Source: Pseudeuparius sepicola (lineage: Eukaryota; Arthropoda; Insecta; Coleoptera; Anthribidae). Taken from it: DNA of 64,000 nucleotides. Location: the NCBI GenBank assembly GCA_963920635.1, contig OY987298.1, positions 34,689,787-34,753,786 on the forward strand, given 5' to 3'. Of the stretch, positions 46,850-59,338 are shown piece by piece. Position numbers and translations under genes: made by a program. The notes beneath the pieces are model-generated. The model was not told where the DNA came from and did not search any database. It saw only the letters and a program-made list of their open reading frames with translations. Positions within the stretch are counted from its first letter, which is position 1. Each line of letters starts with the position of its first letter.

Positions 46850-47766
46850 CAGTGCCCGCCAAAAAGTCTGCACCATATGGGAAAAATTTTTAGTAAATAA
46901 CTTACGGAAAATTTGTCTGCGGCATCAGGTTTTGCTTGCTCTAGAACCAAAATTGACATAATCAAATGTTGTGACGTAGTCTTTTTTATATGTCAAATTT
47001 GACATTAATGAAAAAAATGTCCGAAAAATGGGCTTATTTAACCGAATTTCGAAAAAAGTCATAAGAAAAATATGTTTCTTTCGCAATTTTACACCGCTGT
47101 GCAAAATTTCAAGACCCTACTACGATTTTCATATTTTGCCCTTTGTTGCCCTTTTCCGTATTTTATAATCCATAAAAGTCGATCCTATGTAATTTAAAAC
47201 ACTCATTGACTGAATACATACTGCACAATACTTAGTTTACGATCTAAATATCCTTCTTTTCCTTTTTTTTTGCAAAAAAATCAAAATGAGGGCTTGCTGA
47301 AGAAGCACGCTTGGTGCAAAACTGATCTCAATTTTACAGATAAACACATAAATTCGATTTACAAACTTCTTTCTATAGTAAATGGTTGTAAAAACACACA
47401 AATATTTCTGTCATGCTGATCTGATCAGAAATATCTAGAAAATTTAAAATATTATGTCCAATAATATCCAACAAAGGGCAAAATATGAAAATCGTAGTAG
47501 GCTCTTGAAATTTTGCATAAGGGTATAAAATTGCGAAAGAAACATATTTTTCTCACGACTTTTTCGAAATTCGGTTAAATAAGCCCATTTTTCGGACATT
47601 TTTTTCATTAATGTCAAATTTGACATATAAAAGAGACTACGTCACAACATTTGATTATGTCAATTTTGGTTCTACAGCAAGCAAAACCTGATGCCGCAAA
47701 CAAATTTTCCGTAAGTTATTTACTAAAATTTTTTCCCATATGGTGCAGACTTTTTGGCGGGCACTG
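46850..47766. mobile_element. Mariner-type element with 299-bp TIRs, no transposase
   Basis: CAGTGCCCGCCAAAAAGTCT (46850) and its reverse complement (to 47766) are flanked by TA (46848-46849 and 47767-47768). The arms are 46850-47148 and 47469-47766, over 90 percent alike. The 320-bp core is AT-rich without a frame. Confidence 0.92.
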
Positions 47767-47768
47767 TA

Positions 47769-48630
47769 TAATGTCATAATATCTAATTTTCAGTTCCTGC
47801 GGTGCAAAAAATAGCGTACTAAAGTGACTCTTAATCCTTCGAGTGTTTGTTCAATCACATATGAACAATCTTCACTCTGGGGATTAAAAGACCACTTTAG
47901 TCCCTTGGTACATAATATACTATTATTTTGTTAAGTTAGTCTGGTATTGCAGAAATAAACAACTACTGAATATTGATCGAAACAAAGCAAACATCTTCGC
48001 AGTTGGGAATAGCAAAGAAAGAGTATTTTCGCTGGAAAAGTAAAGCTCTAAATCAAACATAAACAGGGGACCGCAGAGCTCCATTTGCGGCGCCGGGTGC
48101 CAGTGTGTTTCATTACCGCCCCAACGGGGAACAAAAGCAAATAGCCGTTTTTAAATTGAGTACATACACCAATTTTCGCGAGGCACAGAAATATAAAAAT
48201 GCGGCGCGCGTATATTCGAGCTTCAGGTAGCTTGAAGAGAAGGGGCACGGATGCAAAATATATGACTTTGGGCGATGAATTTAATATGTTTTCTTTTTGC
48301 AATCTTTGTCTATACGAATGCATTAATAAAGATTTGCAGAAATGCAAATTAATATGCACTTATCTAATATTATTGTCCACCTCTAAAAATAGATGGGTTC
48401 ATAAAGAGAAATATATCGACCATAGGTATCGAAAAAGTAAAAACTTTCTTTTGTAAAAATATATATACTGGGTGACACAGGAAGTAGTTGCACCCTCACT
48501 TTCTCCCGTAGTTTTTGAAATAAAAATTTGCAAAAGTTGACTACCAACCTACATTTTATCCGAATAATATCTTCTAAGAAGCTACATCTGGTTTAACGGG
48601 AAGTGACATTAACTTTCTTATTTGAAATAT
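47769..48630. other. Unassigned stretch
   Basis: Contains the second TTTAGTCCCTTGG block (47890-47910). Open frames at 48048-48456 on both strands are not recognised. Confidence 0.4.
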
Positions 48631-48965
48631 TATATTGTCACACGGGGCTGGGAATGCCCTGTGTGTGCCGCGAGAGAACCCTGTTGTCCCTCGCGACTTG
48701 CCCGGGATCTTTGAGGGGGACGACTGGCAGTGGATGCTGGACGTAGGTAATCCCAGGGGAACACACACGTACTAACGACACGAGGTAATTATAAAAACTT
48801 GGTCTTATTGAGATGACTCACAGTATGACTCTTAGGACACGCATCCTGGCGATCAGGGCGGCGACTCGGATGGGCGAGGGAGGCAGGCTTTTCGCGACCG
48901 TTCGGACCTACGGCAAGCGGCCCGCGAATCCGGGGAACCGGACTTCTCGGAACACGTTGCAACGT
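48631..48965. other. GC-rich block beginning with TGTCACACGGGGCTGG
   Basis: About 330 bases, GC-rich, starting with a short hairpin (CACACGGGG..CCCTGTGTG) and ending near GGAACACG. The TGT start and ACA-type end are compatible with a solo LTR or other retroelement fragment, but no second copy was seen in the window. Confidence 0.3.
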
Positions 48966-51611
48966 ATTTAAAAATTTCAAAACTGAGAGTATCTTTTTTC
49001 TAGTGAATAAACAGATGGCTATTTATTTAAAATCAATTATCTACAATTCTAGTTTATTCTTACAATAATTATTGTACCATCCGATCCTTAGTAAATCCGT
49101 ATCTGGAAAGAAAGAGAAAACAATAAAACAATACCTCCAAAATCTGCTATTTTGCCCTTGCTTACCATCTGTTGTATTCACAATATTCACTGGCGCGGTT
49201 TGGGAACGCTTTGCGCTGCATATCCAAATCATGTTTTAGTGTAGTTTGGGTTGCCTACTGTGCTTGTTTTCTATCGCTGCCTTGGAATCTCGTCGAACAT
49301 CGGCCAACTTAAAAACAAATCATAATTTTATTAGAGAAGTATATATATAATAAATATCTATATCAAGCTATTACCACAGACATATATATATAGCGAAGCT
49401 ATATATGTCTGTGCTATTACTATCTAAATATATACGCAGTCTCCTTTTGTAATATCAACATAACTTAAATTCACACAACATTCATACAAAAGCCATCTCC
49501 TATGCATACCTAAGTAATTATAGAAAAACAAAAGGATACCTCTGGGTGCTTACCTTGGCAAAGCATACTTCTTTTCTAAAATCATCACATATCTTTTGTG
49601 CAAGCATGCTATGGATCACGATTTTCTTGTAGGATTTCCCGGAAACGATGGAAAATATAAATAAATAAGCTGTAACTTATATGATTGACATATGATTGAC
49701 ATATGACAGCCTTCACTGTCACTTTCAGATGTCAAAACCATGTTCACGGTACCACTCATGGTTCCGGTTCCGCATTAAAGGTCCCTAAATCGTGATCCCG
49801 CGTTTTTGGCTTGAGGTGGTTTTTTTTATACATGGACTTGTTCCTGACTCTGTCATTCTTCGTTCTACGCTTGCTGGCTGAGGAGCCATTTTTAAGCTTA
49901 TGGCATTTTTGCCGATTTTTAAAGAAACCCCTAGCAAACCCTTCAAATTCTGATTTTGTGATCCAGCGACGATTTTGTCGGTTCTTTTAGAAGTAGTTTG
50001 CAAACAAACAAAGGGAGTTCGAGTTCCTAATCATCAACCATCAAAGGCCATCACCACCCACGGCCTTTTTTTTTATTGTACAACAAAAACCAAACCACTT
50101 GTACAGTGTGTCCCAACCACCACGTGGTCGTACTTTTACCTTAAATAATTAGTACGTTGCGGAGTACTCCGTGGGAGTAACCCACCATCTGCGTCGGCGA
50201 TTTGCGAGAGTCATCACCTTACCCGCTACTTCTGGTAACTGGACAATTACGCAACACCTTCGGTGGAGCCTGACTCGCCTGGTGGAGAATCTATCAATTG
50301 GCAAGTCCATTCCAATTATTATTATCTCTTTTAACGTTTTTTTTATGAGCCGCACTGTAACGATCTCAATTTAATTACGTAACTCTGGTTTTGATACCAA
50401 AAACCTGTAAGCGGAGTATAATATTATACCACGTACCTACCCCTTTTTCCATATATTAATATTTTTAACATTCGTATAAAGAGTTTTCCCATTTAATGCT
50501 TGATTTAAGATCAATAATAATTATTTCTATTTTTGAGAGGCTGTGATATTTACCTTTTTTTTTATCATAATTTGTTGGCTGTGCAATTACTATTCCTGCT
50601 TGTTTAAATAAATTATTATTTCATATTGTTAAACTTATAGACCTTTTTTTATTTTGTTGATAACTGCATTTCCCGTTTTGAATTGAACATCAAAAGTACT
50701 CTCCTGTTTCTAAGGCCATGTTAGAGAAAACGGGTGGCGCCATTTTATAAGTCCCTTATTTTGTTTGTAAGTTAACCCACGCCACTCTGCCGTGGAGTGA
50801 GTTAGCTGGGTAGGCCAAAATCGGGAAGTACCTCTTGAGTCTATTAACTTAAAAATAAATAAATAAACCCGTCTTTCGACCGTAAAAATTACGTGGCAAC
50901 GTTTCGACCCTCACCTACCCCAGCGCTCCAAGGGTGGCAAACACGCCGATGTCCTTGCAGCTAGCCGATGCCATGGTCTCTACAGGGGAGTAGTCAAGGA
51001 TCTAGTGGTGACTAAGAAGCCGATGCCACTGATGTCCAGCTCTTGGCTGGCGCCGAATTTATACCCGTCGATTCTGCTGAATCGGCGGTGGACTTTGATT
51101 TGTTATTGCTATTACTCATTAATTGTTCCTTGTATTTACATTATCGACTTTCCCTTGTATATGTTGATGAGGATATTTTCTAAACATTGTAGTAATTAGG
51201 GTCACCCGCCTCCAGGTGTAAAACATAATTAGTTTAACTATTAAAACATAGATGGTTCTCTGTGTCACTTTTGTGACAATATGCCCCTAATTTTGGTTCA
51301 ATATTTGATTTTTTCCTGAATTCTTCTTCATCATAGAGGAACAATTTTTGTTTGCAGATATATTTAATTGTATAGAAGGTTCTCTTGGCTGAGGCACTTT
51401 ATTAATCTCACCGAGTCAAAGGCTTGCTGCTGTCCTCGAATTTTCCTTTCTAACAATACTCCAGGCGGCGGGGGAGCAAAGGTAGAATGGAAACGGAAAA
51501 AAAAATTAAAGAACGTGCCTTAAAAATGTATTTTACAGAGTTCCACCAAAAAACTTAGGGTTAATTAAAACATTTCTATTAATAAATAGTTACCCACCCT
51601 CTCTAATAAAC
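48966..51611. other. Unassigned stretch with one hairpin
   Basis: 49375-49413 is an inverted repeat (CACAGACATATATA with TATATGTCTGTG around GCGAAGC). 50100-50360 and 50750-51080 are GC-richer without recognised identity. ATGATTGACAT is duplicated at 49680-49702. No gene was supported. Confidence 0.45.
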
Positions 51612-52135
51612 AGGATTATTTTCGATGATAATGTGTCCACAAACAAAAATAAAACAAAAGCACATACTAAAAAGATTTATACAAGGATTCTGTATATTCC
51701 AAAACTCTCTGAAAGACTGGGCAAATGTATATCCACAGACAACTCATCTAGAGCCTACAGCAATGACAATACTATAAAGAAAAAATTCTTTACTAAAACA
51801 AGATCTAAAACACCTAGTGAATTAAAATCTAACGTTGTTTACAAAACTCCATGTGCTGATTGTCCCAAATGCTATGTAGGCCAGACCGACAGATACATAA
51901 ATATATATAAATAAATGAACACCTCAGAGAAACAAAAAAAAAATAAATGTAGTAAATCGAACTGCACTAGTCGAACATTGCCGTCAAACCAACCACAGAT
52001 TTAAATTTGGATATACCACCATTTTAGGTACCTTAAACAGTAGACTTTTTCAGGAGATGATTTGTATCAGGGGTCCAACAGTGTCAATACTAGAAAAGAG
52101 AGAAGCTTAATAGAGCATATTTTAATCTGTTAAAA
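51612..52135 (+). pseudogene. Penelope-like retroelement 3' end with GIY-YIG endonuclease
   Basis: Frame 51633-51914 gives Y-I-P-K-L-S-E-R-L-G, then a Lys-rich linker and the start of the endonuclease domain, V-V-Y-K-T-P-C-A-D-C and C-Y-V-G-Q-T-D-R-Y. Penelope-like elements carry this Cys-containing GIY-YIG form after the reverse transcriptase. After a stop, degraded codons (N-E-H-L-R-E-type, then R-L-F-type and N-S-V-N-type) continue to about 52135. The reverse transcriptase is absent, as expected for a 5'-truncated copy. Confidence 0.75.
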
Positions 52136-52859
52136 AATTACCTAAACGCTAATCTTTCAACTTTTACATTAACAATTATTTTCAGATTTCCTTGTATACT
52201 GCATACTTTTTTTCTCCTACTGCTTTATTTGTGTTTTTGTTTGTTTTGCGGTTCTTCCCTTTTTATCCTCATTCATGTGTAGAACGTTTCACAGTCAATT
52301 TGCTTTTCGCTTTCAAGACAAATAATAAAATAAAACTCATGTACCTACTTGTTTACTTTGTCTAGGTTTAATATTTACTTTAGTCCTGTCTATTATTATT
52401 ATTGTTTAATTGTGACAAGTAAAGGAATATCTTGGTAAGTCTTTTGTCTATTGCTATTTATGTTTTTATTAAACTTATTACGTACATTTTAAATTGTCAA
52501 ACTTTTGTTGTTTTGACAATGTTTTTATTTTCTCGTTTTACTATGTATCTTTCACAATGAAAAAAGAATATTTGTAGCTTCAGCTTCCAAGAAAATAGTA
52601 TATTTCCTTCCAGAAAAGTATTGCTTCAAATAAAAATAATATCAAATTTTAATCGGATTTTATGTAATTTTCTCTTTAATAATATTTATAGTTTCACCTC
52701 AAACTCTTTTATATTCATAATGAAGATATATAAGAATCACTTCAATATTTAAAAATATTTGATATAAGTGATTTTTAGAGTTCTATTAAATATAAGGCAT
52801 TTTGTTTCAAGTAGCCTATATAGCTTCACTTTGAGAATATTGTACTTTCAAGTTGCAGC
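52136..52859. other. Unassigned AT-rich stretch
   Basis: No frame or repeat pair was recognised. Confidence 0.45.
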
Positions 52860-53232
52860 CTGCGTAGAATCCCCCCAATTATTGAGGCCAATGTCTAGGC
52901 TATTTGCAACATTTACAAATTTCGGCTGCTGCATTAAAAGCTACGAAAATATTAAAATGTTTTTAATTTTGTTTGATAATTAATTAATTATTACCTCTAC
53001 ATTTTTGAAATCAATATTAAAAAATATATCAAAATGATAGATAACAGAAAATAACTTCGAATTTTTTTCATCGCGGGTCCTAAAATGTATAGGTAATAAT
53101 TAATTAGGTGTTAAACAAAATTAAAACGAACATTTTAATATTCTCATAGGTTTTAATGCAGCAGCCGAAATTTGCAAATTTTGCTGGTAGCCTGTACTAT
53201 TGGCCCCAACTGCGAGGATTTTACGTAGACTT
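52860..53232. mobile_element. Foldback element, 373 bp
   Basis: The left arm contains TTTCGGCTGCTGCATTAAAA (52920) and the right arm TTTTAATGCAGCAGCCGAAA (53152). Pairing extends outward through GAGGCCAAT/ATTGGCCCC and inward through TAATTAATTATTACCT (with its partner near 53094), leaving a loop of about 70 bases. No frame. Confidence 0.75.
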
Positions 53233-54896
53233 ATAGACACTTCTTAAAAATATTTTAACAGGTAGGTATAATAGAAGACAATATCTAAAGGAAATAAAGA
53301 GTTTTTACATACATAAAATTTTACTTTAAAAATTATAAGGAAATAAATACATCATAATTATTATTACCTTAAGAACAAATAGATAATCCAACAGAGAACT
53401 TACTATGTCACAAAATAATGAATGAAAATATGTGTATTAGTGTCACATACCTAATATAACCAACGCACTATATACACCGTGAACTAGTCGACCTTTCGAA
53501 CTGTCTGTTTTTGTCTGATCACGATGGCCGACACTAAACTACAGTGTCTGCTGCAGGACGCGTAAAATAAAAACTACTGTATACGAAACGGCATCGCTTG
53601 CCCAAATGTGAACTTCAATAAGAGGTGTGGGGTGTAGTCGCGCGCTCTAACTAAAATTATTGGTTAAATACTTCCATAATTTCATTTCCTTGATATGAAT
53701 GATGTACATACTTGGATACATACTTGGATATAAACTAACAGTAATAGTTTCTTTTAAGACGATGCCCTTATTATTTCAATTATTGAAACCGTCTGATCTA
53801 TTTGAATATAATGGTATTCTCAAATTTGGATTATGGATAAATGAATATAACGCTATTCTCAAATTTAGATGTTGGATGTTATTCTTGAAGCTATAGACAT
53901 TTCAAAGTGTGATTAGAGAATTTATTCAAGATTAGTTCAGTGTAGTTTCGAGTCAATTAAACTGATTCTTGAATTGAGAACATTCCGTGAAAATTTTATA
54001 ATTTTTCAATGAGATGTCGTTTTGCTTTAGGTTGATATTATTAATTTTGAATTGAATAAATATTTTTAAGAAAATAAAAAATTTTATTTTGAAAATAGAT
54101 TTTTCTGTGTGTATGGCTGCTTCCGAACTTAACAAATAGATTATAGTGAGCTACTTAAAATTTTAATGAACTTAATTAGTGGAACAAAGACACAAACATA
54201 CCTACATCAATGAGTTTTGAACGAAGAAGATAAATTTGCCGCTCACTGTATACCTACCTATATATACGATCTTGTTGGTATTGTACACTGATTCTGATTT
54301 CTCCATTTCCTGTTCATTGTAAGCCTTTCATATCACGCTAACTTCGTCAACTATAACCTACACAATAGAAAACTATCAAAATTCAGAGTCCTGGACAAGT
54401 CGGCTAGATTTATTTTGTATAGGGCCCTAACTGTCGTGACTACCGCCGAGTATAAAGTCCATAACTAAGGCAGTGGGACGGCCCTCCGGACAGTCCGAGA
54501 TTTAAGGGGCTATTTGCCGGACCCCAACGTGCGTAATTGAAAAAATAATTTATCCCTTCCCAGCTCCGGTTTCGAGCATGGTTTGGGCGGAAAATTTAGA
54601 TAAACCGACCAATAAAAACGGGATGTATTTATTGCTGCTCATAGATTTATTCTTTTTCGATAAGTAGAATCATTATATGGAATTGATTTTCAATACATTC
54701 GCACGATGCGCCACCGCATGATATAGGGTAATCCCACAGGATTTTGTTAAAAATATCGAACAATAAAAATTCTAGAAACCAATGAAAATCGCGATTTAAC
54801 TATCCATTTTACTTGCCTGTTCGCTTAAATCAAGTTGCATGGGGACTGAAAACAATTGAAACTGTAACTGTAACTTGCTTTAGTATATGGTATCTA
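53233..54896. other. Unassigned stretch with a GC-richer block
   Basis: 54390-54600 is GC-richer (around TAACTGTCGTGACTACCG and CGGACAGTCCGAG) and without repeat structure. It could be host regulatory sequence. The rest is AT-rich. Confidence 0.4.
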
Positions 54897-56151
54897 CAGG
54901 GTGTCTACTTTTAAGTGTATACAAATCGATAAAAAATGTATTTTGTGAGATATTTTCAAAAACCTTTTTTTGTTCGAAAGGTCTTCAAAAAACGCTTCTT
55001 TTGACGTTTTTACTTTTGTCAAAATGCAAATCCAGGGACGGCTACGATTTTTTTTATACCCCGATTTTCACAAAAACCATTTAGCGACTTTTTTCTTTAA
55101 AATCTGACACAACAACGTTAATCAGGACACCCCAAAACCCCCATATACTAAATTTGAACAAAAAATGTAGAGGTTGTTCGGTTCTACACCGTGTTAAAGT
55201 TGAGCAAAATAGGGACTTCAACGGCACCTGGCGAGTCAAGCGTGCCATGGAGTTATTTCAAAACAGTGGAAGAATTAACAGGACCACCCAAAGTGTTAAT
55301 GGAAGAAATTGCAAGAAGAAATATACAGGATAATTTTCTCTACAGCGTCTCAAATTTCCGATTTTTTTCGAATTTTATGCTGGTCAAGTTTGCCTTGGGT
55401 TATTGAAACAATGTTACTAAATGTAAAATAAAATAAATTAAAAAATATATAAAGAGTCATTCAGTCATTTCCCTTGTGTTTACGAACAATATTCTAGTTT
55501 TTGTTAGGTAATAATTTTAAAAAATCTGTCCAGACAGTTTAAATTCTTAATAAAAATATTCGCAAAAATCAGATCTGCCATGGAAATTAAAAAACAAGTC
55601 AATACAATAAATTTGACAGTTCTGTTAATCTTAATTTTTGTTTCAATAATCCAAGGCAAACTTGACCAGCAGAAAATTCGAAAAAAATCGGAAATTTGAG
55701 ACGCTGTAGAGAAAAAGATCCTGTATATTTCTTCTTGCAATTTCTTCCATCAACACTTTGGGTGGTCCTGTTAATTCTTCCACTGTTTTGAAATAATTCC
55801 ATGGCACGCTTGACTCGCCAGGTGCCTTTGAAGTCCCTATTTTGCTCAACTTTAACAGGGTGTAGAACCGAACACCCTCTCCATTTTTTGTTCAAATTTA
55901 GTATATGGGGGTTTTGGGGTGTCCTGATTAACGCTGTTGTGTCAGATTTTAAATAAAAAAATCGCTAAATGGTTTTTGTGAAAATCGGGGTATAAAAAAA
56001 TCGTAGCCGTCCCTGGATTTGCATTTTGACAAAAGTAAAAACGTCAAAAGAAGAGTTTCTTGAAGACCTTTCGAGCAAAAAAAGGTTTTTGAAAATATCT
56101 CACAAAATACATCTTTTATCGATTTGTATACACTTAAAAGTAGACACCCTG
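54897..56151. mobile_element. Foldback element with 512-bp arms, best-preserved copy of its family
   Basis: It begins CAGGGTGTCTACTTTTAAGT (54897) and ends with the reverse complement (56151), with TA on both sides, so it belongs with mariner-type elements. The arms are 54897-55409 and 55641-56151 and are over 95 percent alike by eye. The core is 231 bp. Each arm carries the same 68-71 codon open frame (with S-S-V-P-W-x-Y-F-K-T-V-E-E-L-T-G). Related frames appear in the other two copies. Confidence 0.92.
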
Positions 56152-56303
56152 TATATAGGACATAATACTGGTATAGGGTATAGGTACCTAAAAATCCAAA
56201 AAAATGAAGTAAAAATTAAATTTAGATTTTTTTCTACTAATCCACCATTTGCTTCGATAAATATTTCATACCATAATTTTTACATTAGGGATTTTGTATT
56301 TAC

Positions 56304-56753
56304 ACTCTATTCAAACTAAATGCAAGTGACGCGCAAACATTTACACGATGGAAGGACGTGAACAATTCTGAGGGCTAATACGAGGCAGGGCCGCATTAAG
56401 GACGATCTCTATGAATTTTATAATATAAAATATTAAAATAATATGCACCAGTATTAAGAACTTTAAAAACAAACTTTTATGGCACACCTAGTCATTCACT
56501 TACCTGCAAATTTCTACTATTAACACAAATCGTAGCTCCAACAATTAATAAACAGCGAAAGAATTATATCGGAAAAATAAAGGTCCGCTTGCAACTCAAT
56601 ACCCCTCTGTAAGAAATACCGACTCGCTGCACTCGCCCGCCGGGACAGACTTTATTGCCGGCTGGCCAATAGCAAGCCGATCACGTGCGTATCACGCTCT
56701 AGCCATGCAACAACTTGTGTTTATGTTTCACTTGCGTTTAGTTTGAATAGAGT
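56304..56753. mobile_element. MITE with 26-bp TIRs, 450 bp
   Basis: ACTCTATTCAAACTAAATGC (56304) mirrors the end at 56753 with one mismatch over 26 bases. The interior is GC-richer at 56620-56700 (CACTCGCCCGCCGGGAC). No coding frame and no clear target duplication. Confidence 0.75.
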
Positions 56754-57654
56754 TTGGGTATGCCTATTGACAGTACTATAATAATAGTATTGTACATTGT
56801 ACTGCAACTATAATGGTATTGTACTGTAACTTACTGAATACAGTAAGTTGTAATAACAAATAATAATTATTTCTAATACAGTAAGTTAAAGTGTTAATTG
56901 TTTTTAATCCACATGCAACTTGATATAAGAGAGTAGGCAGGTAAAATAGATAATTAAATTGCAATTTTCATTGCTTTCTAGAGTTGTTATTGTTCGATAT
57001 TTTTTATCAAAATTAAACCCGTTTTATGGGATGCCCAATGCAGTGGCGTAAACAGAATTTTTATAAAAATATGCCTAATACGATTTGTGATATGAATTTT
57101 GACCCAAAAAATATGCCCTAGTTGGCCTTGGTTTTTTAAAATAGAATGTACCCGTTTTGCCTCAGTCTACAATTTTTGATAACCTATCGATCAAAGTCAG
57201 ATGATAAATACTAATTTTATGAGGTGTTCCGGCTTGAGGTGGTTCACACAGTATAGATATTTTGTCCTATATGGCTTTAATATGTTCTTTCCGTGCGAAT
57301 GCCATAAAAATATATATAGAGAGATTCGAGATAAGTTCCACCCAATAAATAAAGCAAGAGGCCCATTCGACTTAAGTATCCCAAGTTGTGGCACACTTTG
57401 TGATTGATTTTACATAATAAGAAACTTACAAGAATTCGTTTTATAGTGCGGGTAGTGGTATCTTCCTGAGATTTCTACGAAGAAGCAGTGTGTCCCTACT
57501 GTCCCTGGGTCCGAAGTGCTAGCGACAGTTTTTTTTATAAATTTGTTTTGTTTGTGCAAAAGTGAAACATTTCTATAAAAGTTCTAAGTGAAGAAGCGTG
57601 CTTTTACAATTGCAAGCCTCAAGATGCCTAGAATCGCCCAAGGGATGCTAGAAC
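56754..57654. other. Unassigned stretch
   Basis: No gene recognised. A GTACTGTAACTTACTGAATACAGTAAGTT region at 56820-56850 forms a small hairpin. Confidence 0.4.
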
Positions 57655-57840
57655 TTAGTTATATACCTGGCTGTAAGTCAAATTATTGTAATAATAATAA
57701 CTTGAAGTAGCTAGGTTTTCTTTGCTTGGCGGCAGGCGGTAGGTAGACTTGTATTCGTTTTGGGCTTTCCAAAGGACGAAAATTTAAGAATGAAATGATT
57801 ACGCGCCAATTGCATAGACAAACTAAAGTACCCTTTAAAA
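57655..57840 (+). pseudogene. THAP domain fossil
   Basis: Two fragments lie in the right order: P-G-C-K-S-N-Y (57665-57690) and, in another frame, G-F-P-K-D-E-N-L-R-M-K then L-R-A-N-C (57765-57830). P-G-C plus F-P-K-D-E-x-L-R with following basic residues is the start of a THAP zinc finger. A GTAAGT directly after P-G-C could be an intron donor. The Cys-x-x-His half was not found. It may be the 5' end of a third P-like transposase or of a host THAP gene. Confidence 0.45.
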
Positions 57841-59338
57841 TTAAAGGAGCTTTCTAACAATCCGAACAATGTATAATATTGTTGCAAAAGTTTCTTTACC
57901 TAATTTTAAAGTGAAAATATATTTTAGTTGAATGTAGTATGGAATTGACCCTAACTGCCATTTCAATCACAAGAGATATTATCATAGCCGATACCTAAAC
58001 ACTGATATTATTCTCCTTCACAACATGCAGTTCTCTGTTCGCTTGTTGTTTGTATTTTTATGAAAATTTAACCATAAGGGAAGATAGGTAATCATCATTT
58101 GCCTGACGGCGCACTTTGCGAAAAATTCTCACGGCTTATATCAAACTGTAGTTCCCTCTATTTGCCCAAATTTACCATATTATTTGTCGAAAATGTACCT
58201 ATCCACACCAGGAGTCGTATTTATTATTACTTATATTATTTTATGTGTATATATTTTGTTACTTGTTACTTCTTTTATTGTCTGTTAAACAAACCTATCT
58301 ACTTACTTAGGTACCCAATTATTGAAACAAAATTCACAAATGTATCTAATTATAATTAAAAAGAGGGTTGAACATTTATTAGAAAAGATAAACTAAGCCA
58401 AAGTTCGGACTGCTCTAGACTGCATAGACCCGTTGAACCGTCCCGCTGCGGCGTTGCCACGTGTTTGCACAGGACTTGTAAAGTTTGAGAAGGTTGCGGT
58501 ACAGCATTTCGACGGAGCAGTAAAAATAATAAATGTAAAAAACTGACATACACAAATTGTAGGAGTGTTTCACAACGCCCGAGCACTTTGCGACAAGTTC
58601 ACAGATTAGCATACTATGGCATCCCAACTTAATTTGTCACCCCTGAAAAATTTGCATTAAAATAGCAAGTAGTTGTTACCTTTGTTGGAATTATCTTTTA
58701 TTGTGCCGTGTTTCTACTGAAACTTATGGTTCTCTAGAATAGTCAATTTAAACCAGTCGCGACTGTGCTACATCCTATGAAAATTTAAATTTAAAAAAGA
58801 GCCCCATATATTCAATTCGAGTCAGCCGAACACGGCTGCTCTCCAACTAGTGTGGGGAATTTATCGCCCTGTTGAGGATTTCCCAGGGAGAATGCCATTA
58901 ATTCAATGTTTAAATCAATATTCCGTTTTCTCTCGGATGGGCGACGTTCTGGTTTATGGAAGAACCTTCGCCGGAATCCAGGGGTTACAGTTCCATATGT
59001 AATTATTCTGAGTAGGTATTCGTATTTGCATGGAGTTTTTAAATCGATTTCTTGTTATAAACGCTTAGGCCGGCACTAGCGCCCCCCTATTAGGTGTTAA
59101 TAGTCGCCTCCGCTTCCGCTAAATATGTTAATTAAGAAGAATTGTAAAGAAAAGGGGAGTCGAGCGGAACTTTTGGGGTCAAATCCACATTCGAAGGGTC
59201 TATTTTTTCTCGATCTTGAATTTCTTTTTTAGAAATTAAATTTAATAAAAAGATAAATACTAATTTATGTGGGCTGCGACCTAGCCGGCACAGTTTTCTA
59301 TATTTCGAGTCAAAATTTTAGTGCGGAGTGTGCATACG
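57841..59338. other. Unassigned stretch with GC-richer blocks
   Basis: 58390-58460 (minus-strand open frames around it are unrecognised) and 58860-59170 (CGCCTCCGCTTCCGC, ATGTTAATTAAG) are GC-richer than the background. No gene is supported. Confidence 0.4.

Noticed and set aside
58356..58627. Two overlapping minus-strand open frames with an AATAAA downstream
   Set aside because: No domain or homologous motif was recognised. The GC-richer block may simply lack stops.
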